Below, piece after piece: positions 29,619 through 38,939 of a stretch of DNA of 64,000 nt. The position numbers were made by a program, and so were the translations under genes. Each line of letters begins with the position of its first letter. Within the stretch, counting starts at the first letter, position 1. Origin of the DNA: Corallococcus sp. GTDB taxonomy: Bacteria > Bacillota > Clostridia > Christensenellales > CAG-314. Location: positions 1 to 64,000 of the forward strand of contig JAMPEJ010000001.1 of assembly GCA_023665205.1 (NCBI GenBank), written 5' to 3'. The notes beneath the pieces were generated by a model. The model was not told the origin of the DNA, did not search any database, and saw nothing but the letters and a program-made list of their open reading frames with translations.

Positions 29619-30803
29619 ATGCTTAAACTTCAAGGCAAAAACGTTATAGTCGGCATAAGCGGCGGCATTGCGGTATACAAAGTGTGTCAGGTGGTGCGCT
29701 CATTCAGAAAAATGGGAGCGAACGTTGACGTAATTATGACCGAAAACGCCGCCCGTTTCGTTACGCCGTTAACCTTTGAAACGCTGTCCAACAATCCGGT
29801 AACTACCGATATGTTTGCCGAAAAATCTCATTGGGAAGTCGAACACGTTTCCCTTGCAAAAAAGGCGGATTTATTCGTAATTTGTCCCGCAACGGCAAAC
29901 ATAGTAGGCAAGATAGCTTGCGGTATTGCCGACGACATGTTATCGACAACCGTAATGGCAACGACCGCGCCTGTTGTCATATGTCCGGCAATGAACGTCA
30001 ATATGTACCGTAGCGCCGCTTTCCAGAGCAATCTGCAAACGCTGCGCGACAGAGGTGTACACGTAGTTGGAGTCGGAAGCGGATTTTTGGCTTGCGGTGA
30101 CCACGGCGAAGGACGTATGGCTGAGCCGGACGAAATCGTGGAGTATTGTGCGAATTTACTTGTTCCGTTACAAGATTTTGTCGGCAAGAAAGTGCTTGTT
30201 ACATGCGGCGCCACTTTGGAAAAACTTGACGACGTGCGTTTTGTCACCAACTTTTCCAGCGGTAAAATGGGCTCGGCCGTTGTAACGGCAGCGCTCAAGC
30301 GCGGAGCGGAAGTAACGGTGGTTTTGGGGCGCCATACGGCGATTGTGGACGATTCTGCAACTGTTGTAAACGTAGAAACAACGCAGGAAATGTTTGACGA
30401 AACGTTACGTTTAGCGCCGCATCATGACGTTATAGTTATGGCCGCCGCTCCATGCGACTACAGGCCGGAACGTTTTTCTTCAAGTAAGATAAAATCGGCA
30501 TCTCTAACAGTAAATTTTATAAAAAATCCGGATATAGCAAAAGCCGTCGGCGAAATTAAGCAAGATAGATTTTTATGCGTTTTTGCTGCGGAAACAGACG
30601 ACAACACGGATAATGCGCGCAAAAAGTTGACTGAAAAACATGCCGATTTGGCGGTATTAAACGACGTCAAGCATAATAACGTGTTTGGTAGCGACACAAA
30701 TACCGTAACTTTTGTGACACCCGACGGCGCGCTGCAATCATTTGCGGAAATGAAAAAGATCGACGTCGCCGATATGATATTGAACAAGGTTCTCGGCAAA
30801 TGA
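29619..30803 (+). CDS. coaBC: Bifunctional phosphopantothenoylcysteine decarboxylase/synthetase
   Basis: Carries out two consecutive steps of coenzyme A synthesis. The N-terminal flavoprotein half (residues 1-180) has GISGGIAVYK, FVTPLTFETLSNNPV, the catalytic His in WEVEHVSLAKKADL, and PAMNVNMY. The C-terminal CTP-dependent ligase half begins at GKKVLVTCGATLEKLDDVRFVTNFSSGKMG and includes AAAPCDYRP and the KNPDI segment. 394 residues, normal. It begins seven bases after rpoZ without a strong ribosome-binding site and overlaps priA by four bases. Confidence 0.95.
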   Translation: MLKLQGKNVIVGISGGIAVYKVCQVVRSFRKMGANVDVIMTENAARFVTPLTFETLSNNPVTTDMFAEKSHWEVEHVSLAKKADLFVICPATANIVGKIACGIADDMLSTTVMATTAPVVICPAMNVNMYRSAAFQSNLQTLRDRGVHVVGVGSGFLACGDHGEGRMAEPDEIVEYCANLLVPLQDFVGKKVLVTCGATLEKLDDVRFVTNFSSGKMGSAVVTAALKRGAEVTVVLGRHTAIVDDSATVVNVETTQEMFDETLRLAPHHDVIVMAAAPCDYRPERFSSSKIKSASLTVNFIKNPDIAKAVGEIKQDRFLCVFAAETDDNTDNARKKLTEKHADLAVLNDVKHNNVFGSDTNTVTFVTPDGALQSFAEMKKIDVADMILNKVLGK

Positions 30804-33001
30804 TTTATTCGGTAATTGTAGACGTTTCAGCTAGCGAAGTAGACAAAATTTTTCACTACAAAGGAGAAAATTATCAAATCGGCACTCGCGTTTTGGTAAA
30901 TTTTGCTAACCGATTTATAGAAGGGTTTATTGTTGACGAACAGCAGACTACCGATTGTCCGCCGGAGAAACTCAAAGAGATAGTAAAGCCATTGGACGAT
31001 TTCCCCGCAATAAGCGCAGATTTGTTGGAACTTGGCGCTTTTATGAAAAAGGAATACAACCTACGTTGGGTAGACGTATTACGCCTTTTTATTCCTGCTG
31101 AAATGCGCAAAAACAGGGTCAAACCTCTAACCAAAAGGTGTGCGCAACTTATACCTGATCGTACGCTCAATCAACTTTTGTCCTCACTGAAACCTAATGC
31201 TTTGCGGCAAAAGGATTTGGTGAACTTTTTATTCGTAAACGGCGCAACATTTACCGATCAATTGAATGATCGATTCGGCGCCGCGGCATTAAAGTCTTTG
31301 GAGCAAAAAGGACTGGTGCAGATTTACGGAGTGGAAGTGCGTAGAACTCCGTATAAACAAATGGTCTTATCCGCTCCTCAAAAGCGAGTATTGACCGACG
31401 TACAGCAGTCGGCAGTTGACGCAATTTTGTCGGGAAAAGACGGCAGAAGATTTTTACTGCACGGAGTGACCGGCAGCGGCAAAACAGAAGTCTATTTAAC
31501 AGTCATCGAACAAATTGTCTCGCAAGGCAAAACGGCAATAATGTTGGTGCCGGAAATTTCTCTTACTCCTAATATGCTGCGTCAACTTCGTGAACGTTTC
31601 GGTAATGCTGTTGCTCTTTTGCACAGCGGTTTGTCTGTTGGAGAGCGCTACGATGAATGGCTACGTCTAAAAACAGGCGAAGCGAAAATTGCCGTTGGCG
31701 CGCGTAGCGCAGTGTTTGCGCCGCTTGCCAATATAGGCGCAATAATAATAGACGAGGAACACGACTCCAGTTATGTGTCGGATTTTAATCCGCGTTACGA
31801 TACCTTGTCCGTAGCAAAATTCCGTGCCGCGCAAAACGGCGCAGTCTTAGTTTTGGGCAGCGCGACTCCGAGTTTGGACAGTTTTTACGAGGCAAAACAT
31901 GGCGGATTGCAGCTTATTTCTATGCCTGAACGTATCAATAAGCAACCGTTGCCAAACGTGGAAATTGTGGATATGCGTAAGGAAGTTGCCGACGGACATA
32001 AAGGGATTTTTTCACGACTGTTGCAGCAACGTCTTGCCGAAACCATTAAAAACGGCAATCAAGCAATGATTTTTCTAAATCGCAGAGGATATTCGTCTTT
32101 TTTAATGTGTACTAAGTGCGGGTACGTGGCAAAATGTTCCGATTGTGACGTCAGTTTGACGGTGCATCGCGAAGACAATATGCTAAAATGCCATTACTGC
32201 GGCAAAAAATACTACATGCTAACAAAATGCCCCGAGTGTCACGAAGACAGTTTTCGTCAGGGGCGTATCGGAACACAGCAAATAGTGCAAATGCTTAATC
32301 AAGCCTATCCTGACGTCAAAGTGTTGCGCATGGATGCCGACACAACTCAAACTAAGGAAAGTCACGGTAAAATTTTAGAAGCGTTTGCCCGTGAAGATGC
32401 GCAAATACTTGTCGGCACGCAAATGATAGCAAAAGGACACGATTTCCCTAAAGTGACTCTGGTTTGCATTTTAGACGGCGACCAAAGTTTGCATCACGAC
32501 GATTATTTGGCAAGCGAGCGTACGTTTCAATTGCTTACTCAGGTGGCTGGACGTAGCGGACGCAACCGCGAAACTGGCACTGTGGTGCTGCAAACGTACA
32601 CACCGGAACATTACTGTCTAAAACTTGCTGCCAACCAGGACTATCTCGGATTTTACAGACACGAAATAAATCTGCGCGAAGCGGCAGGGTTTCCGCCATT
32701 TACGGAGATTGTCCGTATACTGTATCAAGGCGAAAACGAACAGGATTGTATAGATGAACTGACTGTACAATTTGCCGATTTTGCAAACTTAAAGTCGCAA
32801 TACCCAAACGTTTTTTTCTACTTGGACAAAATGCGTTGCCCATTGAAGCGCGCGGAAAAGAAGTATCGTTTTCAGGCGTTGATGAAGTTGGATAAATCGG
32901 CATGCGACGAAATTATCCCTAAGATTTATTACATATGCAACAATCGCAAAAACATGGACGTATCCGTATTTGCGGAGCGTAATCCTCAAAATCTTACGTA
33001 A
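30800..33001 (+). CDS. priA: Primosomal replication-restart helicase PriA
   Basis: Restarts stalled replication forks by loading the primosome. The 733-residue protein has the N-terminal DNA-binding domain, Walker A LHGVTGSGKTEVYL near residue 226, DEEHDSSY (DEAH-type box), SATPSLDS, then the zinc-binding insertion with paired Cys (CTKCGYVAKCSDC, CHYCGKKYYMLTKCPEC). Helicase motifs V-VI follow (ILVGTQMIAKGHDF and TQVAGRSGR). ATGA overlap with coaBC shows co-translation. Confidence 0.96.
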   Translation: MIYSVIVDVSASEVDKIFHYKGENYQIGTRVLVNFANRFIEGFIVDEQQTTDCPPEKLKEIVKPLDDFPAISADLLELGAFMKKEYNLRWVDVLRLFIPAEMRKNRVKPLTKRCAQLIPDRTLNQLLSSLKPNALRQKDLVNFLFVNGATFTDQLNDRFGAAALKSLEQKGLVQIYGVEVRRTPYKQMVLSAPQKRVLTDVQQSAVDAILSGKDGRRFLLHGVTGSGKTEVYLTVIEQIVSQGKTAIMLVPEISLTPNMLRQLRERFGNAVALLHSGLSVGERYDEWLRLKTGEAKIAVGARSAVFAPLANIGAIIIDEEHDSSYVSDFNPRYDTLSVAKFRAAQNGAVLVLGSATPSLDSFYEAKHGGLQLISMPERINKQPLPNVEIVDMRKEVADGHKGIFSRLLQQRLAETIKNGNQAMIFLNRRGYSSFLMCTKCGYVAKCSDCDVSLTVHREDNMLKCHYCGKKYYMLTKCPECHEDSFRQGRIGTQQIVQMLNQAYPDVKVLRMDADTTQTKESHGKILEAFAREDAQILVGTQMIAKGHDFPKVTLVCILDGDQSLHHDDYLASERTFQLLTQVAGRSGRNRETGTVVLQTYTPEHYCLKLAANQDYLGFYRHEINLREAAGFPPFTEIVRILYQGENEQDCIDELTVQFADFANLKSQYPNVFFYLDKMRCPLKRAEKKYRFQALMKLDKSACDEIIPKIYYICNNRKNMDVSVFAERNPQNLT

Positions 33002-33251
33002 AGCATTCGTGCGCAATCGCTGCATTGTTGGGTGCTTAAAGTTTTTGCATTTTTTTGCGTAGCGGTAACAATGTGAGGCATAGCAAATTTTGTAAAATTA
33101 AATTTTTGCTGTGGTGGATACGAATAGTAGGCGCAATACAGCAAAAATACAACAACTGCAGATATTGAATACAAAGTTCAGCAAATAAATTTTGAATAAT
33201 ATTCGGCGTAGGTACAATTTTATCTTTCGCAGAATACACCAAGGAGAACCG

Positions 33252-33704
33252 ATGGCTCGTAGAAATATAATAAAAATGGGAGATCCGCTACTTCGAAAAA
33301 TATCCAAACCTGTAACGGTTTTTGATACTAAACTACATCAACTGCTTGACGATCTTGCAGATACTTTGCACTACGCGGAAGGATTGGGACTAGCCGCGCC
33401 TCAGGTGGGCATACTCAAGCGTGTTTGCATAGTAGAGTATGACGACGTATTGTACGAACTTGTTAATCCCGAATTGGTTAAGTCCAGCGGCAAGTGCGTC
33501 GATAACGAAGGCTGCCTGTCAGTGGTGGGGTTTCGAGGGCTAGTAGAGCGCCCAGAGAAGATAGATATAACTTATTTTAACCGTAACGGAGAAAAACAGA
33601 GTTTGCACGCCGAAGGTTATTTTGCGCGTGTGTTTCTGCACGAAATGGATCATTTGGACGGTATACTTTTTGCCGACAAAATGAAGAAAAAAATTCCGGA
33701 TTAA
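33252..33704 (+). CDS. def: Peptide deformylase
   Basis: Removes the formyl group from new N-terminal methionines using a metal ion. Three family motifs are intact in 150 residues: GLGLAAPQVG, EGCLSV, and HEMDHLDG. The start at 33252 has AAGGAG nine bases upstream and gives the usual N-terminus (ARRNIIKMGDPLLRKISKPV); the in-frame ATG at 33192 lies inside the promoter-like region TTTTGA...TACAAT. The adjacent fmt adds the same formyl group to initiator tRNA, a standard pairing. Confidence 0.96.
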   Translation: MARRNIIKMGDPLLRKISKPVTVFDTKLHQLLDDLADTLHYAEGLGLAAPQVGILKRVCIVEYDDVLYELVNPELVKSSGKCVDNEGCLSVVGFRGLVERPEKIDITYFNRNGEKQSLHAEGYFARVFLHEMDHLDGILFADKMKKKIPD

Positions 33705-33886
33705 ACGCTTTTGTCGACCGATAAAACAGCTGTAGGTAGATGTTTTGCCATATTGCAGAATTAGTACGCTTTGCGCTTTGTTTTTGCGACATATTCGGTC
33801 GTAACTAGTAAAGCAAGTGTTTGCAATTTAATTAAATTTCCGTTTATGCGTGTTAATTGCAAAACTAACTTTGAGGATTGTATATT

Positions 33887-34813
33887 ATGAAAGTGATTTT
33901 TTTGGGTACTCCCGACTTCGGTATTCCCGCTTTGACCAAGATAATGCAAAACCACCAGTTGTTAGCCTGTGTCGCTCAACCGGACAAAGCGGGTGCGCGC
34001 GGAAAAGTAGAGTTTTCTCCCGTTAAAAAATTTGCGATAGAACACGGTATTCCGTTGTATCAATTTGAGAAAATTTCCCGCGACGGAGTAGAAATATTGC
34101 AATCTTTGGCTCCGGATATTATGGTAACTGCGGCATACGGACAAATTTTGTCACAGCAAGTTATCGATATTCCGCGATACGGTATAATAAATATTCACGG
34201 TTCTCTTTTGCCTGAGTTGCGCGGCGCAGCCCCCATTCAGTATGCCGTATTGAAGGGCTTTAAGCAAACCGGCGTAACGATTCTCAATACCGTGCGTCAA
34301 GTCGATGCGGGCGACATTATTTTGCAAAAATCGTTGGATATTTTACCTTATGAAAACAGCGGACATTTGTTCGATCGTCTTGCTGAATTAGGCGCAGAGG
34401 CTGTTACGGAGGCTTTGTCGCAGATAGAAAACGGCACTGCTATATATACTCCGCAATCGGAGGAGAAAGCAACTTTTTCCGCAAAAATTTCTGCAGAACA
34501 GGAACAAATAGATTGGAACGAATCTGCCGAAAACGTAGTAAATTTGATTCGAGCCTTATCCCCCAATATAGGCGCACATACGTATTGGAACGGAACTTTG
34601 CTTAAAATTTTTGACGCTCGTTTTTCGGATAGAGTATTTGACTCTTCCGCCGGAACGGTAGTGGAATGCGGCAAGAAAACACTAGCTGTCATGTGCGGCG
34701 ACGGTAAAGCGGTAGAAATCAAAGTTTTGCAATTGGAAAATTCCAAACGCCTTGACGTTTCGGCATTTTTGTGCGGCAAAAAGATTGACGTGGGTACGGT
34801 GCTCGGTAACTGA
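33887..34813 (+). CDS. fmt: Methionyl-tRNA formyltransferase
   Basis: Formylates Met-tRNAfMet for initiation. The 308-residue protein has MKVIFLGTPDFGIPAL, QPDKAGARGK, the folate-binding/catalytic core VTAAYGQILSQQV with NIHGSLLPELRGAAPIQYA (Asn-His catalytic pair and SLLP loop), and a C-terminal OB-like domain. Start ATG 33887 follows GAGGATTG; the TTG at 33878 is discarded. Its TGA overlaps the rsmB ATG by one base. Confidence 0.96.
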   Translation: MKVIFLGTPDFGIPALTKIMQNHQLLACVAQPDKAGARGKVEFSPVKKFAIEHGIPLYQFEKISRDGVEILQSLAPDIMVTAAYGQILSQQVIDIPRYGIINIHGSLLPELRGAAPIQYAVLKGFKQTGVTILNTVRQVDAGDIILQKSLDILPYENSGHLFDRLAELGAEAVTEALSQIENGTAIYTPQSEEKATFSAKISAEQEQIDWNESAENVVNLIRALSPNIGAHTYWNGTLLKIFDARFSDRVFDSSAGTVVECGKKTLAVMCGDGKAVEIKVLQLENSKRLDVSAFLCGKKIDVGTVLGN

Positions 34814-36078
34814 TGAATAATGCGTTTCTTAAAAGTTTTCAAACCTTAAAAAGCGTCTATACCGAACGTGCTTTTTCGGCGATCGCGCTCAACAAAACGT
34901 TAGAGTTTTGCACAGCGCAGGACAAGGCGCTTGTCACCAAATTGGTGTACGGCGTACTGGACAATGATATGCTTTTGCAGTATATTTTATCTAAATATGT
35001 TAGAAAAGTGCCCAAGGGCGACGTGCTTATTATTTTGAAAATGGGCGTCTATTGTCTCAAAAATCTGTCGATTCCCTCTTATGCCGTAGTAGACGGTTTG
35101 GCAGAACTAACTAAAATAACCGAAGACGTGCGTCAAGTCGGCTTTGTAAACGCCACACTCAAAAACGTTTCTAAAACCATTACAAATTTTAACGATTATC
35201 CTGATGACGAATTTTTACGCGTTAGCGTGGTCAATTCTTATCCGCAATGGGCGCTTAAAAAATTGATCAAGGATTACGGCAAAGAAGGCGCCTACAAAAT
35301 CGCTTCTTTTCGCGCAAGCGACGCCACATGCGTTCGTATTGCTAACGGCGCTAAGACAGCGGATTTGCTCAAAAACTTTTCATCAATCGCGCCTACAGTA
35401 TTTCCCGACGCTTACGCTGTCAACGGAAAAATTCCGCCGTTAAACGGGGATTTTACATTGCAAAGTCTCTCGTCAATGGCGGTTGCACGTGCGGCGGCCT
35501 CTCTTGTGAAGCGCAACTTTTTGGATTGCTGCGCGGCACCCGGTGGAAAGAGTGTTTACGTAAAACAATTGTGTCCTTCTGCAAACGTCACGGCGTGCGA
35601 TATTCACCCGCATCGAGAACAGCTTATACAATCGTATGCCCGCCGAATGGGCGCAAACGTTCAAACTTACTGTTTGGATATGTCAACTTCTCACAGTAGA
35701 TTTTACTCCGCATTCGATACTGTGTTGTGCGACGTACCGTGTAGCGGTTTCGGAGTATTGGACAATCGTCCGGATATAAAACTTTTTCGCGAAAGTTTGG
35801 ATATTTCCAATCTGATGAAGTTGCAATATTCGATATTAAGAAATGCTGCCGACTACGTTGAATTAGGCGGACATATCGTTTATTCTACGTGTACTGTTTT
35901 CGATAACGAAAACGGACAAAACGTACGCAAATTTCTTGCAGAATACCCAAATTTCGTCTACGGTACTATTATAATAGACGAATTGCCTCAAACGCACAAC
36001 AAATCATTTTATCAATTTTTGCCCCACAGGAACGGCATGCAAGGCTTCTATTTGGCCGTACTAAAACGTATAAAATAA
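34813..36078 (+). CDS. rsmB: 16S rRNA cytosine-967 methyltransferase RsmB
   Basis: Methylates C967 of 16S rRNA. The 421-residue protein has an N-terminal NusB-like helical domain (about 1-140) and a C-terminal SAM-dependent Rossmann domain. The latter carries FLDCCAAPGGKS near residue 238, VTACDIHPHRE, CDVPCSGFGVLDNRPD (catalytic PCS motif) and YSTCTVF (second Cys). Overlaps fmt by one base and is 21 bases from rlmN. Confidence 0.94.
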   Translation: MNNAFLKSFQTLKSVYTERAFSAIALNKTLEFCTAQDKALVTKLVYGVLDNDMLLQYILSKYVRKVPKGDVLIILKMGVYCLKNLSIPSYAVVDGLAELTKITEDVRQVGFVNATLKNVSKTITNFNDYPDDEFLRVSVVNSYPQWALKKLIKDYGKEGAYKIASFRASDATCVRIANGAKTADLLKNFSSIAPTVFPDAYAVNGKIPPLNGDFTLQSLSSMAVARAAASLVKRNFLDCCAAPGGKSVYVKQLCPSANVTACDIHPHREQLIQSYARRMGANVQTYCLDMSTSHSRFYSAFDTVLCDVPCSGFGVLDNRPDIKLFRESLDISNLMKLQYSILRNAADYVELGGHIVYSTCTVFDNENGQNVRKFLAEYPNFVYGTIIIDELPQTHNKSFYQFLPHRNGMQGFYLAVLKRIK

Positions 36079-36099
36079 CCGAAGTGGTGGAATTTTCGT

Positions 36100-37155
36100 A
36101 TGGCAACAATCTTACACGATTTTACATTAGAAGAACTAACTCAATTTATTACGGCCAATTACGAAGTTAAGCCGTTTGTTGCCAAACAAATATTCGGGTG
36201 GCTCACAAAAAACGTCGATTTTGACGGTATGACTAATGTTCCGAAAAACTTGCGTGAGGCGCTTTTACAGGACGGTTGCATAGCCGTTTCCGCAAGGATA
36301 ATTCAAACAAAAACTTCAATGGACGGCACTCAAAAATTTTTGTTCCAACTGTATGACGGCAACATTGTGGAAGGCGTACTTATGCGTTACAAGTACGGAA
36401 ATACTTTGTGCGTTTCCACACAGGTTGGATGCAGAATGGGTTGCAAATTTTGTGCAAGCACTTTGGGAGGTTTGATACGCAATCTTTCCGCAGGAGAAAT
36501 TTTGGGGCAAGTTCTTGCCGCGAATGCATTGGACACAGACGGTAAATCTCGTTATGTTACCAATATCGTGCTGATGGGTAGCGGCGAACCGTTGGATAAC
36601 TTCGATAACGTAACGAAATTTTTGCGACTGGTATCTTCTCCGCAAGGAATAAACGTTTCAGAACGTAATATTTCTCTTTCCACTTGTGGACTTGTTCCGC
36701 AAATTAGAAATCTAGCCGATATGGGCTTTTCTGTCAATCTTACGCTCAGTTTGCACAATCCGAGCACAGCGGAACGCAAGCAAATTATGCCGATAACCAA
36801 CGCATATTCCGTACAAGAAGCGATGGATGCGTGCAGATATTATTTCAACAAAACCGGCCGACGCGTCATATTTGAATACACGCTTATCGACGGGCAAAAC
36901 GATTCTTATTCTCACGCCTTAAAACTGGCCTCGTTGTTATCCGGTATGTCCGCGCACGTCAACGTGATTTCGCTTAATCCGGTAAAAGAAACCTACCTGA
37001 AAGGCACAAGCGAACGCAATTTGCAAAAATTTTTGCAATATCTGCAAAAACTAGGCGTTTCCGCTACGCGTCGGCGCACTATGGGACAAGATATAGAAGG
37101 TGCCTGCGGACAATTGCGCCGCAGATTTATCAGCGAGGGCAATGCCGATGATTGA
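36100..37155 (+). CDS. rlmN: 23S rRNA/tRNA adenine-C2 methyltransferase RlmN
   Basis: A radical SAM methylase modifying A2503 of 23S rRNA and A37 of some tRNAs. 351 residues with the cluster motif CRMGCKFCAST near residue 110, GEPLDNFDNV, LSTCGLVPQI, SLHNP, and the C-terminal methyl-carrying cysteine in GACGQLRR. Its end overlaps the start of rsgA. In B. subtilis and most relatives the phosphatase/kinase pair prpC-prkC lies between rlmN and rsgA; here nothing does. Confidence 0.95.
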   Translation: MATILHDFTLEELTQFITANYEVKPFVAKQIFGWLTKNVDFDGMTNVPKNLREALLQDGCIAVSARIIQTKTSMDGTQKFLFQLYDGNIVEGVLMRYKYGNTLCVSTQVGCRMGCKFCASTLGGLIRNLSAGEILGQVLAANALDTDGKSRYVTNIVLMGSGEPLDNFDNVTKFLRLVSSPQGINVSERNISLSTCGLVPQIRNLADMGFSVNLTLSLHNPSTAERKQIMPITNAYSVQEAMDACRYYFNKTGRRVIFEYTLIDGQNDSYSHALKLASLLSGMSAHVNVISLNPVKETYLKGTSERNLQKFLQYLQKLGVSATRRRTMGQDIEGACGQLRRRFISEGNADD

Positions 37156-38026
37156 ACTTTTGCAAGGTATTGTAACTAAAACTGTAGGCGGTGTATTTTT
37201 TGTAGAAAGTAACAGTAAAAAATACGAGTGCTTTGCTCCGAAAAAATTGCGTCACAACAACTTTGAAGTTTTGGTTGGAGATAAAGTAAAATTTTCCGAT
37301 TTACACAAAGGCAAAGGTAGCATAGAGCAAGTTTTACCGCGCAAAAACCGTCTTAACCGTCCTGAAGTCGCCAACGTCGACGTCTGTTTTTTGGTATTGG
37401 CAGCTGAGCCTCAACCGGATTTTTATTTGGCTGATAAGGTGCTTATCAATTGTTTCCAAGAAAAAATCGAACCCGTAGTGGTAGTGAACAAAACGGATTT
37501 AGACGGAAACGTATTCAATCAAGCTTGCGAAAATTATCAAGATATCTGCGACGTTATTTCTCTTTCGGCGTTTGTTGGCAATACGTTGAGACAACTCGAT
37601 CAATATCTTACAAACGGAGTCGTCGCATGCTTTGCGGGGCAGTCGGCAGTGGGGAAAACTTCGTTGCTAAATGCACTTTTACCGACTTTTAAGGGTAAAA
37701 CCGGCGATATTTCGCAAAAATCCGGACGTGGGATGCACACGACTCGTCATATCAGCTTGCAAAAACTTTCAGACGGATATATCATTGATACTTGCGGTTT
37801 TTCCTTGTGCAGTTTACAAAATATCAAAAGCAGCGAGTTGCGTTTGTATTTAGACGATTTTGTTGCACTTGCACACGGCTGTAAATATCCGTCCTGTACG
37901 CATACTGCGGAACCGGATTGTGCCGTTAAAGCGGCGGTCCGTGACGGTACTCTCAACGCCGATCGCTATGCGCGTTATTTGGAAGAATACGCAGAACTTG
38001 TTGAGGCGGAAAAAAATCGCTACTAA
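37148..38026 (+). CDS. rsgA: Ribosome small-subunit-dependent GTPase RsgA
   Basis: A circularly permuted GTPase that checks late 30S assembly. In the 292 residues the order is an N-terminal OB fold, G4 NKTD near residue 114, G1 GQSAVGKTSLLNAL near 163, G3 DTCGF near 212, and a C-terminal zinc site (C-KYPSC-HTAEPDC). The start is ATG 37148, eight bases from GAGGG (37135-37139); ATG 37142 is too close to that site. It overlaps rlmN by eight bases. Confidence 0.95.
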   Translation: MIELLQGIVTKTVGGVFFVESNSKKYECFAPKKLRHNNFEVLVGDKVKFSDLHKGKGSIEQVLPRKNRLNRPEVANVDVCFLVLAAEPQPDFYLADKVLINCFQEKIEPVVVVNKTDLDGNVFNQACENYQDICDVISLSAFVGNTLRQLDQYLTNGVVACFAGQSAVGKTSLLNALLPTFKGKTGDISQKSGRGMHTTRHISLQKLSDGYIIDTCGFSLCSLQNIKSSELRLYLDDFVALAHGCKYPSCTHTAEPDCAVKAAVRDGTLNADRYARYLEEYAELVEAEKNRY

Positions 38027-38141
38027 ATATTGTGACAGATTCTTCTCTGCGTTCGTCAAATACGTAGAATACGATTGAAAATAGTTTGAAATAAAAAAGT
38101 TTCGGCAGCCGTTATAACGTTGCCGATGAAAGGAATTTAGA

Positions 38142-38783
38142 ATGAAAAATATTTTGGTAAGTCCCTCTATACTGAATGCCGATTTTGATAATTTACAAGC
38201 GGAGTGCATTTCTTTACAGAATGCAGGTGCCGATTGGTTGCATTGCGACGTCATGGACGGCATTTTTGTGCCGCCTACATCCTTTGGATCGCAAACAGTT
38301 CGTCAAATTTCACAGTGGGTAACTTTGCCTCTCGACGTTCACTTGATGGTGCAAGAACCGCATCTGTATATAGACGAGTTTTCCAATGCCGGCGCACAAT
38401 TTATAACTTTCCACTTTGAGTCGGCTTCCGATATAGTTTCGACTGTAAATTTAATAAAAGAACACGGAATAAAAGTTGGGATTTCCGTCAAACCGGAAAC
38501 TCCTGTGCAAAGTCTACTGCCGTACAAAGATTTATTGGATATGGTACTTGTCATGTCTGTAAATCCCGGGTGGGGAGGGCAAAAATTTATGCCGCACGCT
38601 TTGCAAAAAATTGCAGAAGCAAAGCGTTTGTTCCCGGATGCGCTTGTACAAGTGGACGGCGGCGTAAACTTAGAAACGGCTGCGCAAGCGGTGGCGGCTG
38701 GAGCGGACGTGTTAGTTGCCGGCAGTTATATCGTAAATGCATCAAACCGTGCAGATACAATTACAAAGTTAAAAAATTTGTAA
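38142..38783 (+). CDS. rpe: Ribulose-phosphate 3-epimerase
   Basis: Interconverts ribulose-5-phosphate and xylulose-5-phosphate in the pentose phosphate pathway. The 213-residue TIM barrel has SPSILNADF, WLHCDVMDGIFVPPTSFG (metal-binding and catalytic Asp), HLMVQEP, MSVNPGWGGQKF and VDGGVNLETA. AAAGGAA stands before the ATG. rsgA-rpe-spoVM order matches B. subtilis except that thiN, normally after rpe, is missing. Confidence 0.96.
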   Translation: MKNILVSPSILNADFDNLQAECISLQNAGADWLHCDVMDGIFVPPTSFGSQTVRQISQWVTLPLDVHLMVQEPHLYIDEFSNAGAQFITFHFESASDIVSTVNLIKEHGIKVGISVKPETPVQSLLPYKDLLDMVLVMSVNPGWGGQKFMPHALQKIAEAKRLFPDALVQVDGGVNLETAAQAVAAGADVLVAGSYIVNASNRADTITKLKNL

Positions 38784-38794
38784 CGTTTTGTATT

Positions 38795-38832
38795 CTCCGC
38801 GCATATAATTGAACAAAAACCCATGCGCGGAG
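38795..38832 (+). promoter_or_regulatory. Hairpin that covers the spoVM ribosome-binding site
   Basis: CTCCGCGCAT (38795-38804) is perfectly complementary to ATGCGCGGAG (38823-38832), an 18-base loop between. The right arm contains GGAG, the ribosome-binding site of the SpoVM-like gene at 38840. The loop begins with TATAAT (38804-38809), a possible -10 box. No T run follows, so it is not an ordinary terminator. Confidence 0.6.
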
Positions 38833-38839
38833 AAATCGT

Positions 38840-38932
38840 ATGAAAAACAAAATAGTATGTTGTAAATTACCTAACTTCATCGGTAAAGTGCTTAAAGTTT
38901 TATTGGGCAAACTTGTGATAGGCAAAAAGTAA
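38840..38932 (+). CDS. spoVM: SpoVM-like sporulation peptide
   Basis: A 30-residue peptide, MKNKIVCCKLPNFIGKVLKV plus a short basic tail, too short for routine gene calling. It matches SpoVM in the KLPxFxG core and following amphipathic helix ending in LLG; the B. subtilis peptide has KLPKFLGG then MLG at the same spacing. SpoVM recognises the convex surface of the forespore membrane and recruits SpoIVA for coat assembly. GGAG is eight bases upstream of the ATG. In B. subtilis spoVM also follows rsgA-rpe-thiN, so position and sequence agree. It is the only clear sporulation-specific gene in the window. Confidence 0.82.
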   Translation: MKNKIVCCKLPNFIGKVLKVLLGKLVIGKK

Positions 38933-38939
38933 AGCGCCT

